From: Bacteroidaceae bacterium
GTDB lineage: Bacteria > Bacteroidota > Bacteroidia > Bacteroidales > Bacteroidaceae
Assembly (NCBI GenBank): GCA_017646665.1
Contig: JAGCMB010000057.1
Coordinates: 1-64,000 of the forward strand
Direction of reading: 5' to 3'
Length of the DNA: 64,000 bases
Shown: in pieces, positions 47,122 to 56,669 of the stretch
Layout: each line of letters opens with the position of its first letter
Position numbering within the stretch: the stretch's first letter is position 1
Translations under genes and position numbers: made by a program
Notes under the pieces: generated by a model
Databases searched by the model: none
Seen by the model: the letters and a program-made list of their open reading frames with translations, nothing else
What the model was told of the DNA's origin: nothing

Positions 47122-48066
47122 ATGATCAAGAGTAGAATATGTGAAATGTTGGGTATTGAATATCCGATTTTTCAGGGTGGAATGGCTTGGGTAGCCGACG
47201 CGTCGCTTGCGGCTTCTGTTTCAAATGCCGGTGGTTTGGGACTTATTACCTCCATAAATGCAGGAACAGAGGCTGTGAGGAACGAAATCCGTAAATGCAA
47301 AGCATTGACCGACAAACCTTTTGGAGTAAATATAATGCTTCAGGCTCCTAATGCCGACGAGATTGCGCAGATGGTGGTTGATGAGGGTGTGAAGATATTG
47401 ACAACTGGTGCAGGCTCTCCGGCGAAGTATATGCCGCTGTGGAAAGCGAACGGTATAAAAGTTATTCCTGTTGTGGCGTCGGTTGCTCTTGCAATCAAGA
47501 TGCAGGCCGCAGGTGCCGATGCGCTTGTTGCCGAGGGAGCCGAGTCGGGCGGACACGTTGGCGAACTGCATACAATGCCGCTTATCCCCCAAATAGTGGA
47601 TGCTGTTACCGTTCCTGTCATTGCGGCCGGTGGTATATGTGATGGTCGCGGTGCAGCTGCAGCATTTATGCTTGGTGCCGATGCTGTACAGGTGGGAACA
47701 CGTTTCATCTCGGCAGTGGAGTGTACGGCGCATCCTGTATATAAGGAAAAACTGATTAAAGCAACAGATATATCAACAATTGTAACCGGTAAGTCTTTAG
47801 GTCATCCGGTGCGTTCATTGAAAACACCTTTCTCGAGAAATTTTGCAAAGATGGAGAATAACCCCGATGTAACTCCCGAGGAGATACTTGCATTTGGTGG
47901 CGGTGCGCTCCGCAAAGCGGTACAGGATGGTGATATCAATGGTAGTTATATGGCCGGAGAGTGTGCCGGTATGGTCAAGAACATTGAGCCGGCTGCGGCA
48001 ATTGTCGAGGATATAATCCTTGGTGCCGAGAAGGTTATGAAGGAGGTTGTCGGCCGGGTTGGTTGA
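47122..48066 (+). CDS. fabK: Enoyl-ACP reductase II (FabK-like FMN enzyme)
   Basis: The 314-residue FMN-dependent TIM-barrel protein begins in the FabK manner (ICEMLGIEYPIFQGGMAWVADASLAASVSNAGGLG, given in part as YPIFQGGMAWVAD). It has DKPFGVNIML, TGAGSPAKY, the active-site-like AEGAESGGHVGE and the FMN-phosphate loop VIAAGGICDGRG. FabK reduces the enoyl-ACP intermediate in fatty acid elongation with NAD(P)H. The related nitronate monooxygenases share the fold; the close fit of the His-containing ESGGH segment and the overall length favour FabK. It is monocistronic with a strong terminator. Confidence 0.85.
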   Translation: MIKSRICEMLGIEYPIFQGGMAWVADASLAASVSNAGGLGLITSINAGTEAVRNEIRKCKALTDKPFGVNIMLQAPNADEIAQMVVDEGVKILTTGAGSPAKYMPLWKANGIKVIPVVASVALAIKMQAAGADALVAEGAESGGHVGELHTMPLIPQIVDAVTVPVIAAGGICDGRGAAAAFMLGADAVQVGTRFISAVECTAHPVYKEKLIKATDISTIVTGKSLGHPVRSLKTPFSRNFAKMENNPDVTPEEILAFGGGALRKAVQDGDINGSYMAGECAGMVKNIEPAAAIVEDIILGAEKVMKEVVGRVG

Positions 48067-48086
48067 TTGTCCTGATATTACAAAAA

Positions 48087-48123
48087 CAAAGGCCTGTAAC
48101 CGGTCACCGGTTACAGGCCTTTG
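48087..48123. terminator. Bidirectional terminator between fabK and pepP
   Basis: An inverted repeat of 18 bases per arm (CAAAGGCCTGTAACCGGT and its complement) around one central base, with flanking A/T tracts, lies between convergent genes. Confidence 0.85.
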
Positions 48124-48128
48124 TTGTA

Positions 48129-49520
48129 TCATTTGTTGTGTTCGGCTTCAATCTCCTCGGGCGACATTGGCTTGTACTTACCCAAGCGACGTGCGCCGTC
48201 ACCAAGTATGAGCCAATCCTCTTCGCCACGCATACCGCCGAAACTCTTCCAAGCGTCGAGCTTGTCGTAGCAGATGAAGTCGGTGAACTGCTTCTCGGCA
48301 CGCCATTTGTCAATGAGGTCGGGGATAAAGTAGATTCCCGGTTCAACGGTGAACACAAAGCCCGGTTCAAGAGCCTTTGCAAGGCGCAATGATTTCCAGC
48401 CAAAGAGTGAGCTTTTTGTGCGACCTTCTTCGTAACCAACGTTAACTTCGCCGAAGTTCTCCATGTCGTGAACGTCAAGTCCCATCATATGACCAAGACC
48501 GTGAGGCATGAACATACAGGTAGCACCTGCGATGGATGCTTCTAACGGGTCGCCTTTCATAAGCCCAAGGTCAATCATTCCTTTGGCGATTTCAGTAAGG
48601 ACCAACTTGTGTACTTCGCGGTACTCAATGCCGGGGCGAAGGTTTTCTGTTGCTGTGAGGTGTGCACGGCGCAGGATGTTGCATACTGTGCGCTGCTGCT
48701 CGGTAAAATGTGTACCGACAGGCATCGTGGTGGTGAGGTCACCGGCATAGTGCATTGCATTCTCGCAACCGCTGTCAAGCAATAGCATTTGACCGTCTTT
48801 CAACGGTGTTGTGCCGTATGCGTGGTTGTGCAGCGTCTGGCCGTTGATGGTCGCGATAATGGGGAACGATAACCCGAAATTGTGCTTCTGGGCTTCGGCC
48901 TGAACAACGGCTACAATCTCGGCCTCGGTTGTTCCGGGGCGTACGGCACGCATAGCCGCACAGTGCATATCGACAGAAACATTTACAGCCTCTTCTATTT
49001 GTGCAATCTCCTCCTCGCTCTTGTAGTTACGCTGCGAAATGATTGCTTTAACAAATTTCATTGATGCCTTGGCTGCCTGTTCGGCAGGGTTAATGCCCAG
49101 CAACTCCTGTAACCAAACCTGATGTTCGCCACGGTAGGGTGGCAAAAAGTGTATTTCCTGTCCTTTGGACTGTGCATCCTTCAGGTATGTGGCAAGGTCG
49201 GCCATTGGGCGTGTGATTGTAATGCCCACGCGCTCGCATTTCTCTTTGATGGTTGGTTGTACGCCTGTCCATACGATAGCATCTATGGTCAATTCGTCAC
49301 CGAAAATTATTTCCTTGTCGTTGTCGACATCGATGATTGCTGCTAGGCCTTCATAGTCCGATGCAAAATAGTACAGGAAGGTGGAGTCCTGGCGGAAATG
49401 GTATGAGTTGTCGGCATAGTTCATTCCTGTGAAGTTGTTACCCAGGAACAGCATCAATCCGCTGCCCATCTTCTCTTTCAACGCCTGTCGGCGTGCAATA
49501 TAAGTCTCTTTGGAAAACAT
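48129..49520 (-). CDS. pepP: Xaa-Pro aminopeptidase (aminopeptidase P family)
   Basis: This 463-residue M24B metallopeptidase removes N-terminal residues preceding proline. The N-terminal creatinase-like domain (1-170) is followed by the pita-bread catalytic domain, whose metal ligands are visible: LLLDSGCENAMHYAGDLT (two Asp), GLGHMMGLDVHD (His), VFTVEPGIYFIP (Glu) and a Glu near the C-terminus in RGEEDWLI. It is the last gene of the minus-strand run that begins at metG, 23 bases after the GT2 gene; the functional link to the glycan genes is unclear. Confidence 0.93.
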   Translation of the reverse strand: MFSKETYIARRQALKEKMGSGLMLFLGNNFTGMNYADNSYHFRQDSTFLYYFASDYEGLAAIIDVDNDKEIIFGDELTIDAIVWTGVQPTIKEKCERVGITITRPMADLATYLKDAQSKGQEIHFLPPYRGEHQVWLQELLGINPAEQAAKASMKFVKAIISQRNYKSEEEIAQIEEAVNVSVDMHCAAMRAVRPGTTEAEIVAVVQAEAQKHNFGLSFPIIATINGQTLHNHAYGTTPLKDGQMLLLDSGCENAMHYAGDLTTTMPVGTHFTEQQRTVCNILRRAHLTATENLRPGIEYREVHKLVLTEIAKGMIDLGLMKGDPLEASIAGATCMFMPHGLGHMMGLDVHDMENFGEVNVGYEEGRTKSSLFGWKSLRLAKALEPGFVFTVEPGIYFIPDLIDKWRAEKQFTDFICYDKLDAWKSFGGMRGEEDWLILGDGARRLGKYKPMSPEEIEAEHNK

Positions 49521-49543
49521 AGTTATAAGTTTTTGTTGTTATT

Positions 49544-50287
49544 TCATCTCTTTATCACTGCACGGATTATGAACCACAGATGGCGGCCAATTGTGGGCAA
49601 CAGGCCATAGTGTTTGCTCATTATCCAAAAACGCTCCTTGAGTGATGCCCGGTGGTGTTGCAAAGATAATCCATTTTGCAAATAATTCACCACGGTGGCG
49701 TTTACATTAACAAGTTTTTTTGCCTGTTTCATAACTTTTATACACCAGTCGACATCGCCCGACAGACGATATTTCAGGTCGTACATCGGTGCTATTTCGC
49801 GTCTGGCATAGAAAGCTTGGTGGCACACCAACATTCCGCTTTTGAAACTGCGCCAAGTGAGCTTCGCGGGTGCCTGCAAACGACGCATCCTTACAAAATT
49901 GCGGGCCTCATCCACTTCGGCCGTTTCGCCGTAAAGGACATCGGGCAGCGTATCTTCTTTGGTCGCGGCATTTGCAATGGTCTGCAAGGTGTTGGGGGCA
50001 TAAAAGGCATCGCCGGCATTTAGGAAGCATAGGTAATCGCCGGTGGCAAGTGCTATGCCTTTGTTCATTGCATCATATAGCCCGTTGTCGGGTTCGCTCA
50101 CTATATGTGCGAACTCTATGCCGCTTGCCTTTGCCTTTGCGACCGTGTCGTCCTTTGACCCACCGTCAATGAGCAGATATTCATAGTTCTTGTATGTCTG
50201 CAACAGCACGCTCTGCAACGTAGGCTCAATTACTGATGCCGCGTTGAATGTTATTGTTATGATTGAGAATTTTGGTTGTCGGCTCAT
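49544..50287 (-). CDS. Glycosyltransferase family 2
   Basis: The 247-residue GT-A fold transferase is of the WcaA/WcaE type. The nucleotide-binding start FSIITITFNAASVIEPTLQSV, LIDGGSKDDT and EPDNGLYDAMNKGIALATGDYLCFLNAGD (parts quoted) are diagnostic; the metal-binding DxD is represented by the N-A-G-D segment common in this subfamily. It lacks membrane spans and likely adds a sugar to a lipid-linked glycan at the inner membrane. It follows the YfhO gene by 3 bases in the glycan cluster. Donor and acceptor are unknown. Confidence 0.92.
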   Translation of the reverse strand: MSRQPKFSIITITFNAASVIEPTLQSVLLQTYKNYEYLLIDGGSKDDTVAKAKASGIEFAHIVSEPDNGLYDAMNKGIALATGDYLCFLNAGDAFYAPNTLQTIANAATKEDTLPDVLYGETAEVDEARNFVRMRRLQAPAKLTWRSFKSGMLVCHQAFYARREIAPMYDLKYRLSGDVDWCIKVMKQAKKLVNVNATVVNYLQNGLSLQHHRASLKERFWIMSKHYGLLPTIGRHLWFIIRAVIKR

Positions 50288-50290
50288 TGT

Positions 50291-52843
50291 TCACTTTTTT
50301 ACTTTGCGATAAATACCTAGACTGATAAGTCCAATGATTACAAGTCCTACAAGAATAGACATATAGGTCGACCATTTGTGGCTCTCTATCATAAGTTCAT
50401 CCACGCACTTGAACTCAATTGTGTGTTCGCCGGCAGGGATGGGCAGTGCGCGCAGAATATAGTTCGCGCGTATTGGGGTAACTTCTTCACCATCAATATA
50501 AGCCTTCCACGTTTTGTAATATACCTCGGAGAACACGGCCATTTTAGGAGCATTGCTGTTGCTCTTGTATATGATATTTCCCGGGTTGCGGTACTCTGTC
50601 ATTGTGATTATGCCCGGTGCATCATTCTTGTATTGCTCTGGGTTCTCCACATCCTTCTGCCACATATTATCAATATAGGCAGTTCCCTTGTCAATGTTTT
50701 CTATGGCAGCTATCTCCTCTTGGGCACTGTTTACCCATTCGACGTTGTTGACAAGCCAGCAGTTACCGAATGCGTCATAATTCTCCTGTACTCCTTCAGG
50801 GGTGATGAAGAAACGTGTGTTGAGCATTGAGATGACATTCATGTTCAATTTGCTCAGGTATCTTTCGATAATATCCTGGTAACGCGCCAGTTTTGCCGGG
50901 CTGTAACCGCCAATTGATTTGTGTTTGTATGACGTGAACGCCTCGTTGAATGGACCATTGGGGTCGGTGAGGTTGAATACGCGATAGTTGGTGTCTTTGC
51001 CGGCCAACATCTTGACCTCTTTGTCTGCCGCAGTTTCCCTTATTATTGTTGTCTCCTTTTTGGGCATAAACTTGTCATTGTTTACAAAACGTTTGCACAC
51101 GGGCCACATATCCACAAGGAAAAGCAGGCCAATGGCTGCAATGAGAAGTTGTTGCTTGAATTTGTATCTTGTGTATGCCCACATCAAGGCTGCTGTTGCA
51201 AGAATGAAGGCCAATGAACGCCACGCATCGCTGACAAGCATACTTTTACGCTGAAGTATCAACGCGTCGTGAAGTTCCGGAATCTGGGCAAATCGGATAT
51301 CGTTCGTCGATGTGAAATCGAAGAAGGCTTCGGGCGTTACTGCAAAGAGCAGTGATATACCGCCGGCTATTCCTAATGCAATGTATAGTGCTTTTGATAT
51401 CTTTACATCCTTTTTTGCACACTCTATAAAACGTTTAATGGCAAGAATGGCGAGTGTTGACATTGCAAGTGTTGTTACCACCAATGCCATTGACGGTGCG
51501 CGGAACTTGTTGTAGAGTGGCAAATATTCGAACAGGAAGTTATTGATTGTTGAAAGGTTGCTGCCCCAGGCAAGAATGAGTGAGAAAACTGTAGCTGCAA
51601 GTAACCACCATTTCTCCGGTCCGCGTACGATAATCAGTCCGAGTACAAAAAGGAAACAGATGATTGCTCCGGCATATACAGGGCCCGATGTTCCGGGTTG
51701 TTCGCCCCAATATGTAGGCGCATAGCGGATGAAATTCGTAGCTTCTGCTTCTATCTCCTTCATTATTTCGCGGTTTTTCTTTATGTAGCGTTCTGCGTCC
51801 CGTCTGCTTGCTGTCGGATTCTGTTCAAGGAGCATATTTGTATAATTGTCAACCATAATGTTGCAATATGCATTGTATAGTCCGCTCTTTTTGCCGACGT
51901 TGCTGTTCGATGCCGAGCCGTAAAGATTGGGGACAAGCAGGGTAAAGCTTTCGGCCTTGCCATAGCTCCAGGCGAAGGCATATTCTGTGTCAAGTCCCGA
52001 TGATTTTTCTCCATTCTTTATATCCAGTTCCGAACCTCCTCGCATTGATGATTTTGCATAGTCGTTTGTCGGCAACAGAATACCGACTGCCGGTGCTGCG
52101 GCCAGGATGGCAACAACGGCAAGTACTGCTGTGGCTTTGAAATAGTATTTGAGCCACTTCTCGCGGCAAGCGTAAACAAAATATACAATGGCAATGATAA
52201 ACGCTGTCAGCAATAGGTAGTAGCTTACTTGTTGGTGGCTCCAATAGATGTTGAGTCCGGCAAAAATCAATGTAACCAGTGCGCCTGTCAGCAGTTTTCG
52301 TCTGTAACAGAGTATGATGCCGCCAATTAGCGGTGCCATAGTTGCAATGACAAGGCTCTTGTTCATATGTCCGGCATCAATTATGATGAAATTGTATGAG
52401 CCTAAGGTGTAGGCAATCGAGCCGGCAATGCTGAGCCACGACTTGCATCCCAGTGCAAGTAACATAATATAACAGCCAATAAAAGTAAGGAATATACAGC
52501 CTATATGTCTGTACGATGCTCCGAAAATATTGAGCGTCATCACCTCACCAATGGGTTTGAATGCATTGTCGGGCTGTGGCGAGAATGTGTAGTTGCAGGG
52601 CATTCCCGAGAACATGGCGTTTGACCAGTAACTGTACTCACCGCTCTCTTTGTGATAGTCGTATGCGTCCTTTCCCCAACCCATTGAACCAATGGCGTCG
52701 TCCTGTTTTATGTCTTTGCCTTCGAGTACAGGACTGAAATAGACAAGTGTAAGCACAAGGAAAACAAGTACGGCAATTATATGCGGTACTATACTTTTCC
52801 AATTAAAATTTTTACAATTGCAAGAAGTCTTATTGTTCATCAT
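50291..52843 (-). CDS. YfhO-family large membrane protein
   Basis: The 850-residue integral membrane protein has some 12 or more hydrophobic segments and a soluble region near the C-terminus (about 590-810) before a last span (SILVGLVIIGLISLGIY). N-terminal features are a first span near residue 20, then YFSPVLEGKDIKQDDAIGSMG and FSGMPCNYT, typical of Bacteroidetes YfhO proteins, with a GT-C-like topology. In Firmicutes YfhO adds sugars to lipoteichoic acid on the outer face of the membrane; here a similar periplasmic transfer from a lipid-linked donor is inferred. It lies between a GT4-like gene (1 base) and the GT2 gene (3 bases). Confidence 0.88.
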   Translation of the reverse strand: MMNNKTSCNCKNFNWKSIVPHIIAVLVFLVLTLVYFSPVLEGKDIKQDDAIGSMGWGKDAYDYHKESGEYSYWSNAMFSGMPCNYTFSPQPDNAFKPIGEVMTLNIFGASYRHIGCIFLTFIGCYIMLLALGCKSWLSIAGSIAYTLGSYNFIIIDAGHMNKSLVIATMAPLIGGIILCYRRKLLTGALVTLIFAGLNIYWSHQQVSYYLLLTAFIIAIVYFVYACREKWLKYYFKATAVLAVVAILAAAPAVGILLPTNDYAKSSMRGGSELDIKNGEKSSGLDTEYAFAWSYGKAESFTLLVPNLYGSASNSNVGKKSGLYNAYCNIMVDNYTNMLLEQNPTASRRDAERYIKKNREIMKEIEAEATNFIRYAPTYWGEQPGTSGPVYAGAIICFLFVLGLIIVRGPEKWWLLAATVFSLILAWGSNLSTINNFLFEYLPLYNKFRAPSMALVVTTLAMSTLAILAIKRFIECAKKDVKISKALYIALGIAGGISLLFAVTPEAFFDFTSTNDIRFAQIPELHDALILQRKSMLVSDAWRSLAFILATAALMWAYTRYKFKQQLLIAAIGLLFLVDMWPVCKRFVNNDKFMPKKETTIIRETAADKEVKMLAGKDTNYRVFNLTDPNGPFNEAFTSYKHKSIGGYSPAKLARYQDIIERYLSKLNMNVISMLNTRFFITPEGVQENYDAFGNCWLVNNVEWVNSAQEEIAAIENIDKGTAYIDNMWQKDVENPEQYKNDAPGIITMTEYRNPGNIIYKSNSNAPKMAVFSEVYYKTWKAYIDGEEVTPIRANYILRALPIPAGEHTIEFKCVDELMIESHKWSTYMSILVGLVIIGLISLGIYRKVKK

Positions 52844-52844
52844 A

Positions 52845-54062
52845 TCATTTTTTTTCGATTATATCCTTTATGTGCTTGTACATTGACTCTCGGTAGTTCT
52901 CGAGTGTGTACTTCTCTTTTACCAGACGGTGTGCCTCCCACGCTTTTTGTTCTATGATTTCTGTCGGGAGTCCGGCAACGGCAAGTAGAGCATTCTTGAA
53001 GTTTGCGTATGTAACCTCACTCACCTCCACTCCTACATTGGCAATGTCTAGTCCTGTACCCTTGCTGTATACTGGCAACAAGGCTCCATTGCCCAAGACG
53101 TTCAGTACCGACACGGCACCGCTCTCCGACAACGACGGGTTCAGCAGTATTCCGCAATTTGCAAGTGTATCGGCGAACTCTTTCGACTCAATATCTACAA
53201 ATCCGTGCATAACAATGTTTTCTGCGGCTTTTATCTTGGGCATATATAATTCCCAGAACTCACTCTCCTGTCTGCTGCCGCCACATATATGCAGCGTGAA
53301 TTGTGGATGCTCCAGAGCAAAATCTATAGCTATGTCGAGTCCCTTGTGCATCATTCCCGAACTGCCGAACCATAGGATGCTGTTGCGGCATTTGGTGAAG
53401 TCTTTTTTTTCATCGGGTTCACACACCTTGAAGTAAAACGCTTTCAAGGCTTTGACCTTGCCTGTCGGTTCACCCTCGTCTGAAGCCTGCTGCAACAGGA
53501 AACTATCGCCAAGCGATATGACAGCATCGCTTAATTGTGACATATAGTAGTTCATGCCGTTGCCTGGAACATAGTGGTATGATGGGAGCAGCCAGCAGTT
53601 GTGTCTCTCGAAGAACTCTTTATTGCGTTCGGCTGTTGCACGGAAATTATAGAATGTGTGTGCGCCGACAGAATAGAATATACGTAGAGGGCTTGTCTTT
53701 TTGTTCGATGTGAATGACGCTGCGAACGACGGACAATTGATGCCGAGCACGACATCGTAACGGCTATAATCTATCCCGGTCTTGTTCCGTGATGCGCAGT
53801 CAACGCTGTAGCCTAGCTTGTCAAGAGCCTCGGCGGCCGTGTGGCACTCAGTGAAATTGGAGTGGTATTTGGGAAGAGTGTTCCCTTTGAATGCTTCGGG
53901 TAGATAGCAAAGCAGGGCCTTGCGCTCGCGTTTGGTGCCAAAGACATCCTTTACCAACTTGTCGCTATTGAATATCTTCTGCACATAGCGGATGAGCCTT
54001 TCGCCAAAGCGTCGCTTGGCAATAGGTAACAGACGTGTAAATTCCGAGAGAGATATTTTCAT
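52845..54062 (-). CDS. Glycosyltransferase, GT4-like
   Basis: I place the start at the ATG at 54062 (405 residues, MKISLSEFTRLL), because the longer frame would run into the upstream transferase gene, which ends at 54073. The C-terminal half has the GT-B nucleotide-binding pattern: NSILWFGSSGMMHKGLD, FTLHICGG, and GILLNPSLSESGAVSVLNVLGNGALLPV, in which Glu-x7-Glu is weakly kept as SLSESGAVSVLN. The N-terminal acceptor half is divergent. No membrane span. It probably acts on a lipid-linked glycan with its neighbours. Confidence 0.82.
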   Translation of the reverse strand: MKISLSEFTRLLPIAKRRFGERLIRYVQKIFNSDKLVKDVFGTKRERKALLCYLPEAFKGNTLPKYHSNFTECHTAAEALDKLGYSVDCASRNKTGIDYSRYDVVLGINCPSFAASFTSNKKTSPLRIFYSVGAHTFYNFRATAERNKEFFERHNCWLLPSYHYVPGNGMNYYMSQLSDAVISLGDSFLLQQASDEGEPTGKVKALKAFYFKVCEPDEKKDFTKCRNSILWFGSSGMMHKGLDIAIDFALEHPQFTLHICGGSRQESEFWELYMPKIKAAENIVMHGFVDIESKEFADTLANCGILLNPSLSESGAVSVLNVLGNGALLPVYSKGTGLDIANVGVEVSEVTYANFKNALLAVAGLPTEIIEQKAWEAHRLVKEKYTLENYRESMYKHIKDIIEKK

Positions 54063-54072
54063 AGGGCCTAAA

Positions 54073-55161
54073 TTATAGTTTGCGGTAAACGTCGCAGGTC
54101 TGTTCCACCATACGTTCAAGTGAGTAGTCCTTACTGCGTAGAGCTCCCTTTTGACGCAACTCATCGCGTAGCGTTGATGTTGAAAGCAGTTCTTTCAAGG
54201 TGTCTTGCATTGATTGTGCATCGTTAGGGTTGAAGTATATGGCTGCATCGCCTGCCACTTCGGGGAAGCAGCTGGCATTGCTTAGGCACACAGGACAGTT
54301 GTTGTGGAATGCCTCAAGAATGGGTATTCCGAAGCCTTCATAGTGCGACGGGAATACAAAGCATTGTGCGTGGCGGTAGAGTGATGCCATCTGTGCATCG
54401 TTGGCCGAGATATGAATCAAACGGTCACTGATGTTCCATCTTGCAAAAAGCTTCTCTTCGGCTGCGGTGAACGGCGAACCGGTGCATACAATCTTGAGAT
54501 TGGGGTCCAGGTTGAAGATTGGACGTATGGCCGAGAGCCACGGAAGGAAATTCTTGTATCCTTTACGTTCTCCAACATAAAGCACATATCGGTCAAATAG
54601 CTGTGGCGAAGCTGTGGCTATTGGCTTGTAGCCGTGGTGTACAACGCTGATTTTTGCAGGGTCTGTACCTAAAATCTCTACAATATCGCGTTTTGTGTTT
54701 TCGCTGACAGCTATAATGTGGTCGGCCTCGGCTATGAGGCGTTTCTTGTGCGGAATAGTCCGGTCGTATATGAGCACGTCCTGTGGGTAACGCTCAAATG
54801 TCATATCGTGTATTGTCAGGACAAATGGCTTTTGACGCTTTTTTACGGCTTTAAGAAAGTAGGGATTGAAGTATGTCGGGTGGAAAATGTCGTAGTCGCT
54901 ATATTTTACGGCAAATCTTGATATATTCCTATTGACACAGGAGTATATTTGGCGACGTAGACGATAGTTGTTCGGAAATGTTATTTTATCATACTTGTAT
55001 CCGTATGTTTCTGTGACATAATGGTTTTCGCAATATCTCATAGGGATATCGGCTACAAACTCATTTGTCGGCAGATTATACATCAGGTCGGCAAAGTATC
55101 TTGTCACGCCTCCAAAGCGTTGGAATGTGAACATCTGGTTGTCATACAAAATCTTCTTCAT
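54073..55161 (-). CDS. Glycosyltransferase family 4 (mannosyltransferase-like)
   Basis: This 362-residue GT-B enzyme is complete. The acceptor domain includes RFGGVTRYFADLM and the segment KPFVLTIHDMTFERYP with the family His-Asp. The donor domain has VLYVGERKGYKNF, LKIVCTGSP and the catalytic EX7E as HYEGFGIPILEAF, preceded by CFVFPS. This set resembles GT4 mannosyltransferases of O-antigen pathways. It lies 1 base after the flippase gene. The substrate is not determined. Confidence 0.92.
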   Translation of the reverse strand: MKKILYDNQMFTFQRFGGVTRYFADLMYNLPTNEFVADIPMRYCENHYVTETYGYKYDKITFPNNYRLRRQIYSCVNRNISRFAVKYSDYDIFHPTYFNPYFLKAVKKRQKPFVLTIHDMTFERYPQDVLIYDRTIPHKKRLIAEADHIIAVSENTKRDIVEILGTDPAKISVVHHGYKPIATASPQLFDRYVLYVGERKGYKNFLPWLSAIRPIFNLDPNLKIVCTGSPFTAAEEKLFARWNISDRLIHISANDAQMASLYRHAQCFVFPSHYEGFGIPILEAFHNNCPVCLSNASCFPEVAGDAAIYFNPNDAQSMQDTLKELLSTSTLRDELRQKGALRSKDYSLERMVEQTCDVYRKL

Positions 55162-55162
55162 A

Positions 55163-56644
55163 TCACAGGTCTACTTTTCTTTTGAAGAGAAAATTCGTTA
55201 TTTCAAAAAGTTCTTTGCTGCGTGCTATCCACGCTATCCCTATGTATAGGAGTGCTGCGATGAGAATTCTTGCAACAAGCAGAACGAATATGTTCTCGAT
55301 GATGAGAGTGACATGGTATGTCGCAATCATTACAATCGCTGCCATAAACAGGTATGGAATGGTGTCAATCAAGAACATTTGCAGTTTAATCTCAATCTCT
55401 TTTTTTGCAAAAAAGTGCCATACAAAAAGCCACAGGCCATTGAAAATGCAGTATGCGATAATCATATTCCTTATGCCGAACGGGTGCAGTGCAAGCAAGA
55501 GTGCCAAAGTGAGCAGGCCCTGAACAATGGTACACCACATAAAAACGGCGGCCTTGCCACGGCTTACAAGTAGGTTGGTGAACATTGATTGTAAAGGCAT
55601 AAAGGCTCCCCATATAGCTAGCACCTGCAACATATATGCGCTCTCAATCCACTTGTCGGTCAACACGACGACTATCAACTCTTTCGACACCAACGAGAGG
55701 CCCAGCATAAGCGGAAAGGCTACGAACGCTGTAAAACGCAACATCTTGCGAAAGACGCGTAACTGACGTTCGTTATCATCAACAACCTTTGCAAGAACCG
55801 GTTGTGCAACAGCGTTGACCATTCCATTTACCACTTCGCCACCCATATTGAACCATTCGGCCGATTTGACATAGTTGCCCACATCGCGTGGGTAGAATTT
55901 GCCAAGGATAAATGAAAAAATGTTCCAGTTGAAACGTTGGAAAATGTTTGTTATCAGCAGTCTGTAACTGAAAGCAAACAGATATTTCAATGGGTAGAAC
56001 CTTACCTTGAAGGTTGGTCGCCAAGGGGTGAAATACCAACATACCAATGTGCGCACCAAGACATACATGATGCTTTGGGTTGCGATGCCCCAGTATGAAT
56101 ATCCGTTCAACGCAAGAGCAATGCCTGTTGCTCCCGATATGGTTATGGAGAGTATCAGGGCTATTGACTTCTGCTTTACTTTGAGTTCGCGGAACAGATA
56201 GGCCGATGGAGCAATGCCGAAACCGGCAACTACAAAGCCCAAGAAGTTGTATCGTGATAAATCGACTAAAATGGGCTGGTTGAAGAAGTCTGCAATGAGC
56301 GGTGCACAAAAATAGAGCACCGCATACATAAGCAGGGATATGAGGATGTTGAACCAAAACACTGCATTGTAATCGTCGTGTCCAACCTTCTTGCGATTGG
56401 CTATGGCTGCAACAAAGCCACTGTCTTGCAGTGAGCCGGCAATGGCCGAGAATATGGCGAGCATTCCAATGGGACAATAGTCGTCCGGAGTTAGAATACG
56501 CGCCAGATATATGCCAAAGAAGAGGCTGAGCAACTGACACACGGTGTTGCTCACACCGCCCCACAACATTCCCTTTGCGACAGTGTGTTTCAAATTATGT
56601 GCAGTTGCTTTCTCTTTCTTTATTGCTCGACTCATAAGGCTCAC
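55163..56644 (-). CDS. Polysaccharide flippase (Wzx/WzxC-type, MOP superfamily)
   Basis: The 493-residue inner-membrane protein has about 12-14 hydrophobic segments and the N-terminal hallmark of PST transporters (GMLWGGVSNTVCQLLSLFFGIYLARILTPDDY, quoted as FFGIYLARILTPDDY). It carries DVGNYVKSAEWFN in mid-protein. These proteins flip lipid-linked oligosaccharide units across the inner membrane. It precedes the two GT-B transferases and follows metG by 25 bases. No Wzy polymerase is evident nearby, so the product could be a short glycan or the polymerase lies elsewhere. Confidence 0.92.
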   Translation of the reverse strand: MSLMSRAIKKEKATAHNLKHTVAKGMLWGGVSNTVCQLLSLFFGIYLARILTPDDYCPIGMLAIFSAIAGSLQDSGFVAAIANRKKVGHDDYNAVFWFNILISLLMYAVLYFCAPLIADFFNQPILVDLSRYNFLGFVVAGFGIAPSAYLFRELKVKQKSIALILSITISGATGIALALNGYSYWGIATQSIMYVLVRTLVCWYFTPWRPTFKVRFYPLKYLFAFSYRLLITNIFQRFNWNIFSFILGKFYPRDVGNYVKSAEWFNMGGEVVNGMVNAVAQPVLAKVVDDNERQLRVFRKMLRFTAFVAFPLMLGLSLVSKELIVVVLTDKWIESAYMLQVLAIWGAFMPLQSMFTNLLVSRGKAAVFMWCTIVQGLLTLALLLALHPFGIRNMIIAYCIFNGLWLFVWHFFAKKEIEIKLQMFLIDTIPYLFMAAIVMIATYHVTLIIENIFVLLVARILIAALLYIGIAWIARSKELFEITNFLFKRKVDL

Positions 56645-56669
56645 AACATTTCCTTTGCGACCGGTTGTT

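Noticed and set aside
54063..54164. 34-residue N-terminal extension of the GT4-like gene
   Set aside because: It lies mostly within the upstream transferase gene and has no resemblance to a transferase N-terminus.
55779..56564. Long minus-strand frame (261 codons) in another frame of the flippase gene
   Set aside because: The flippase frame is clearly coding with regular membrane segments; this one is Cys/His-rich without a fold pattern.
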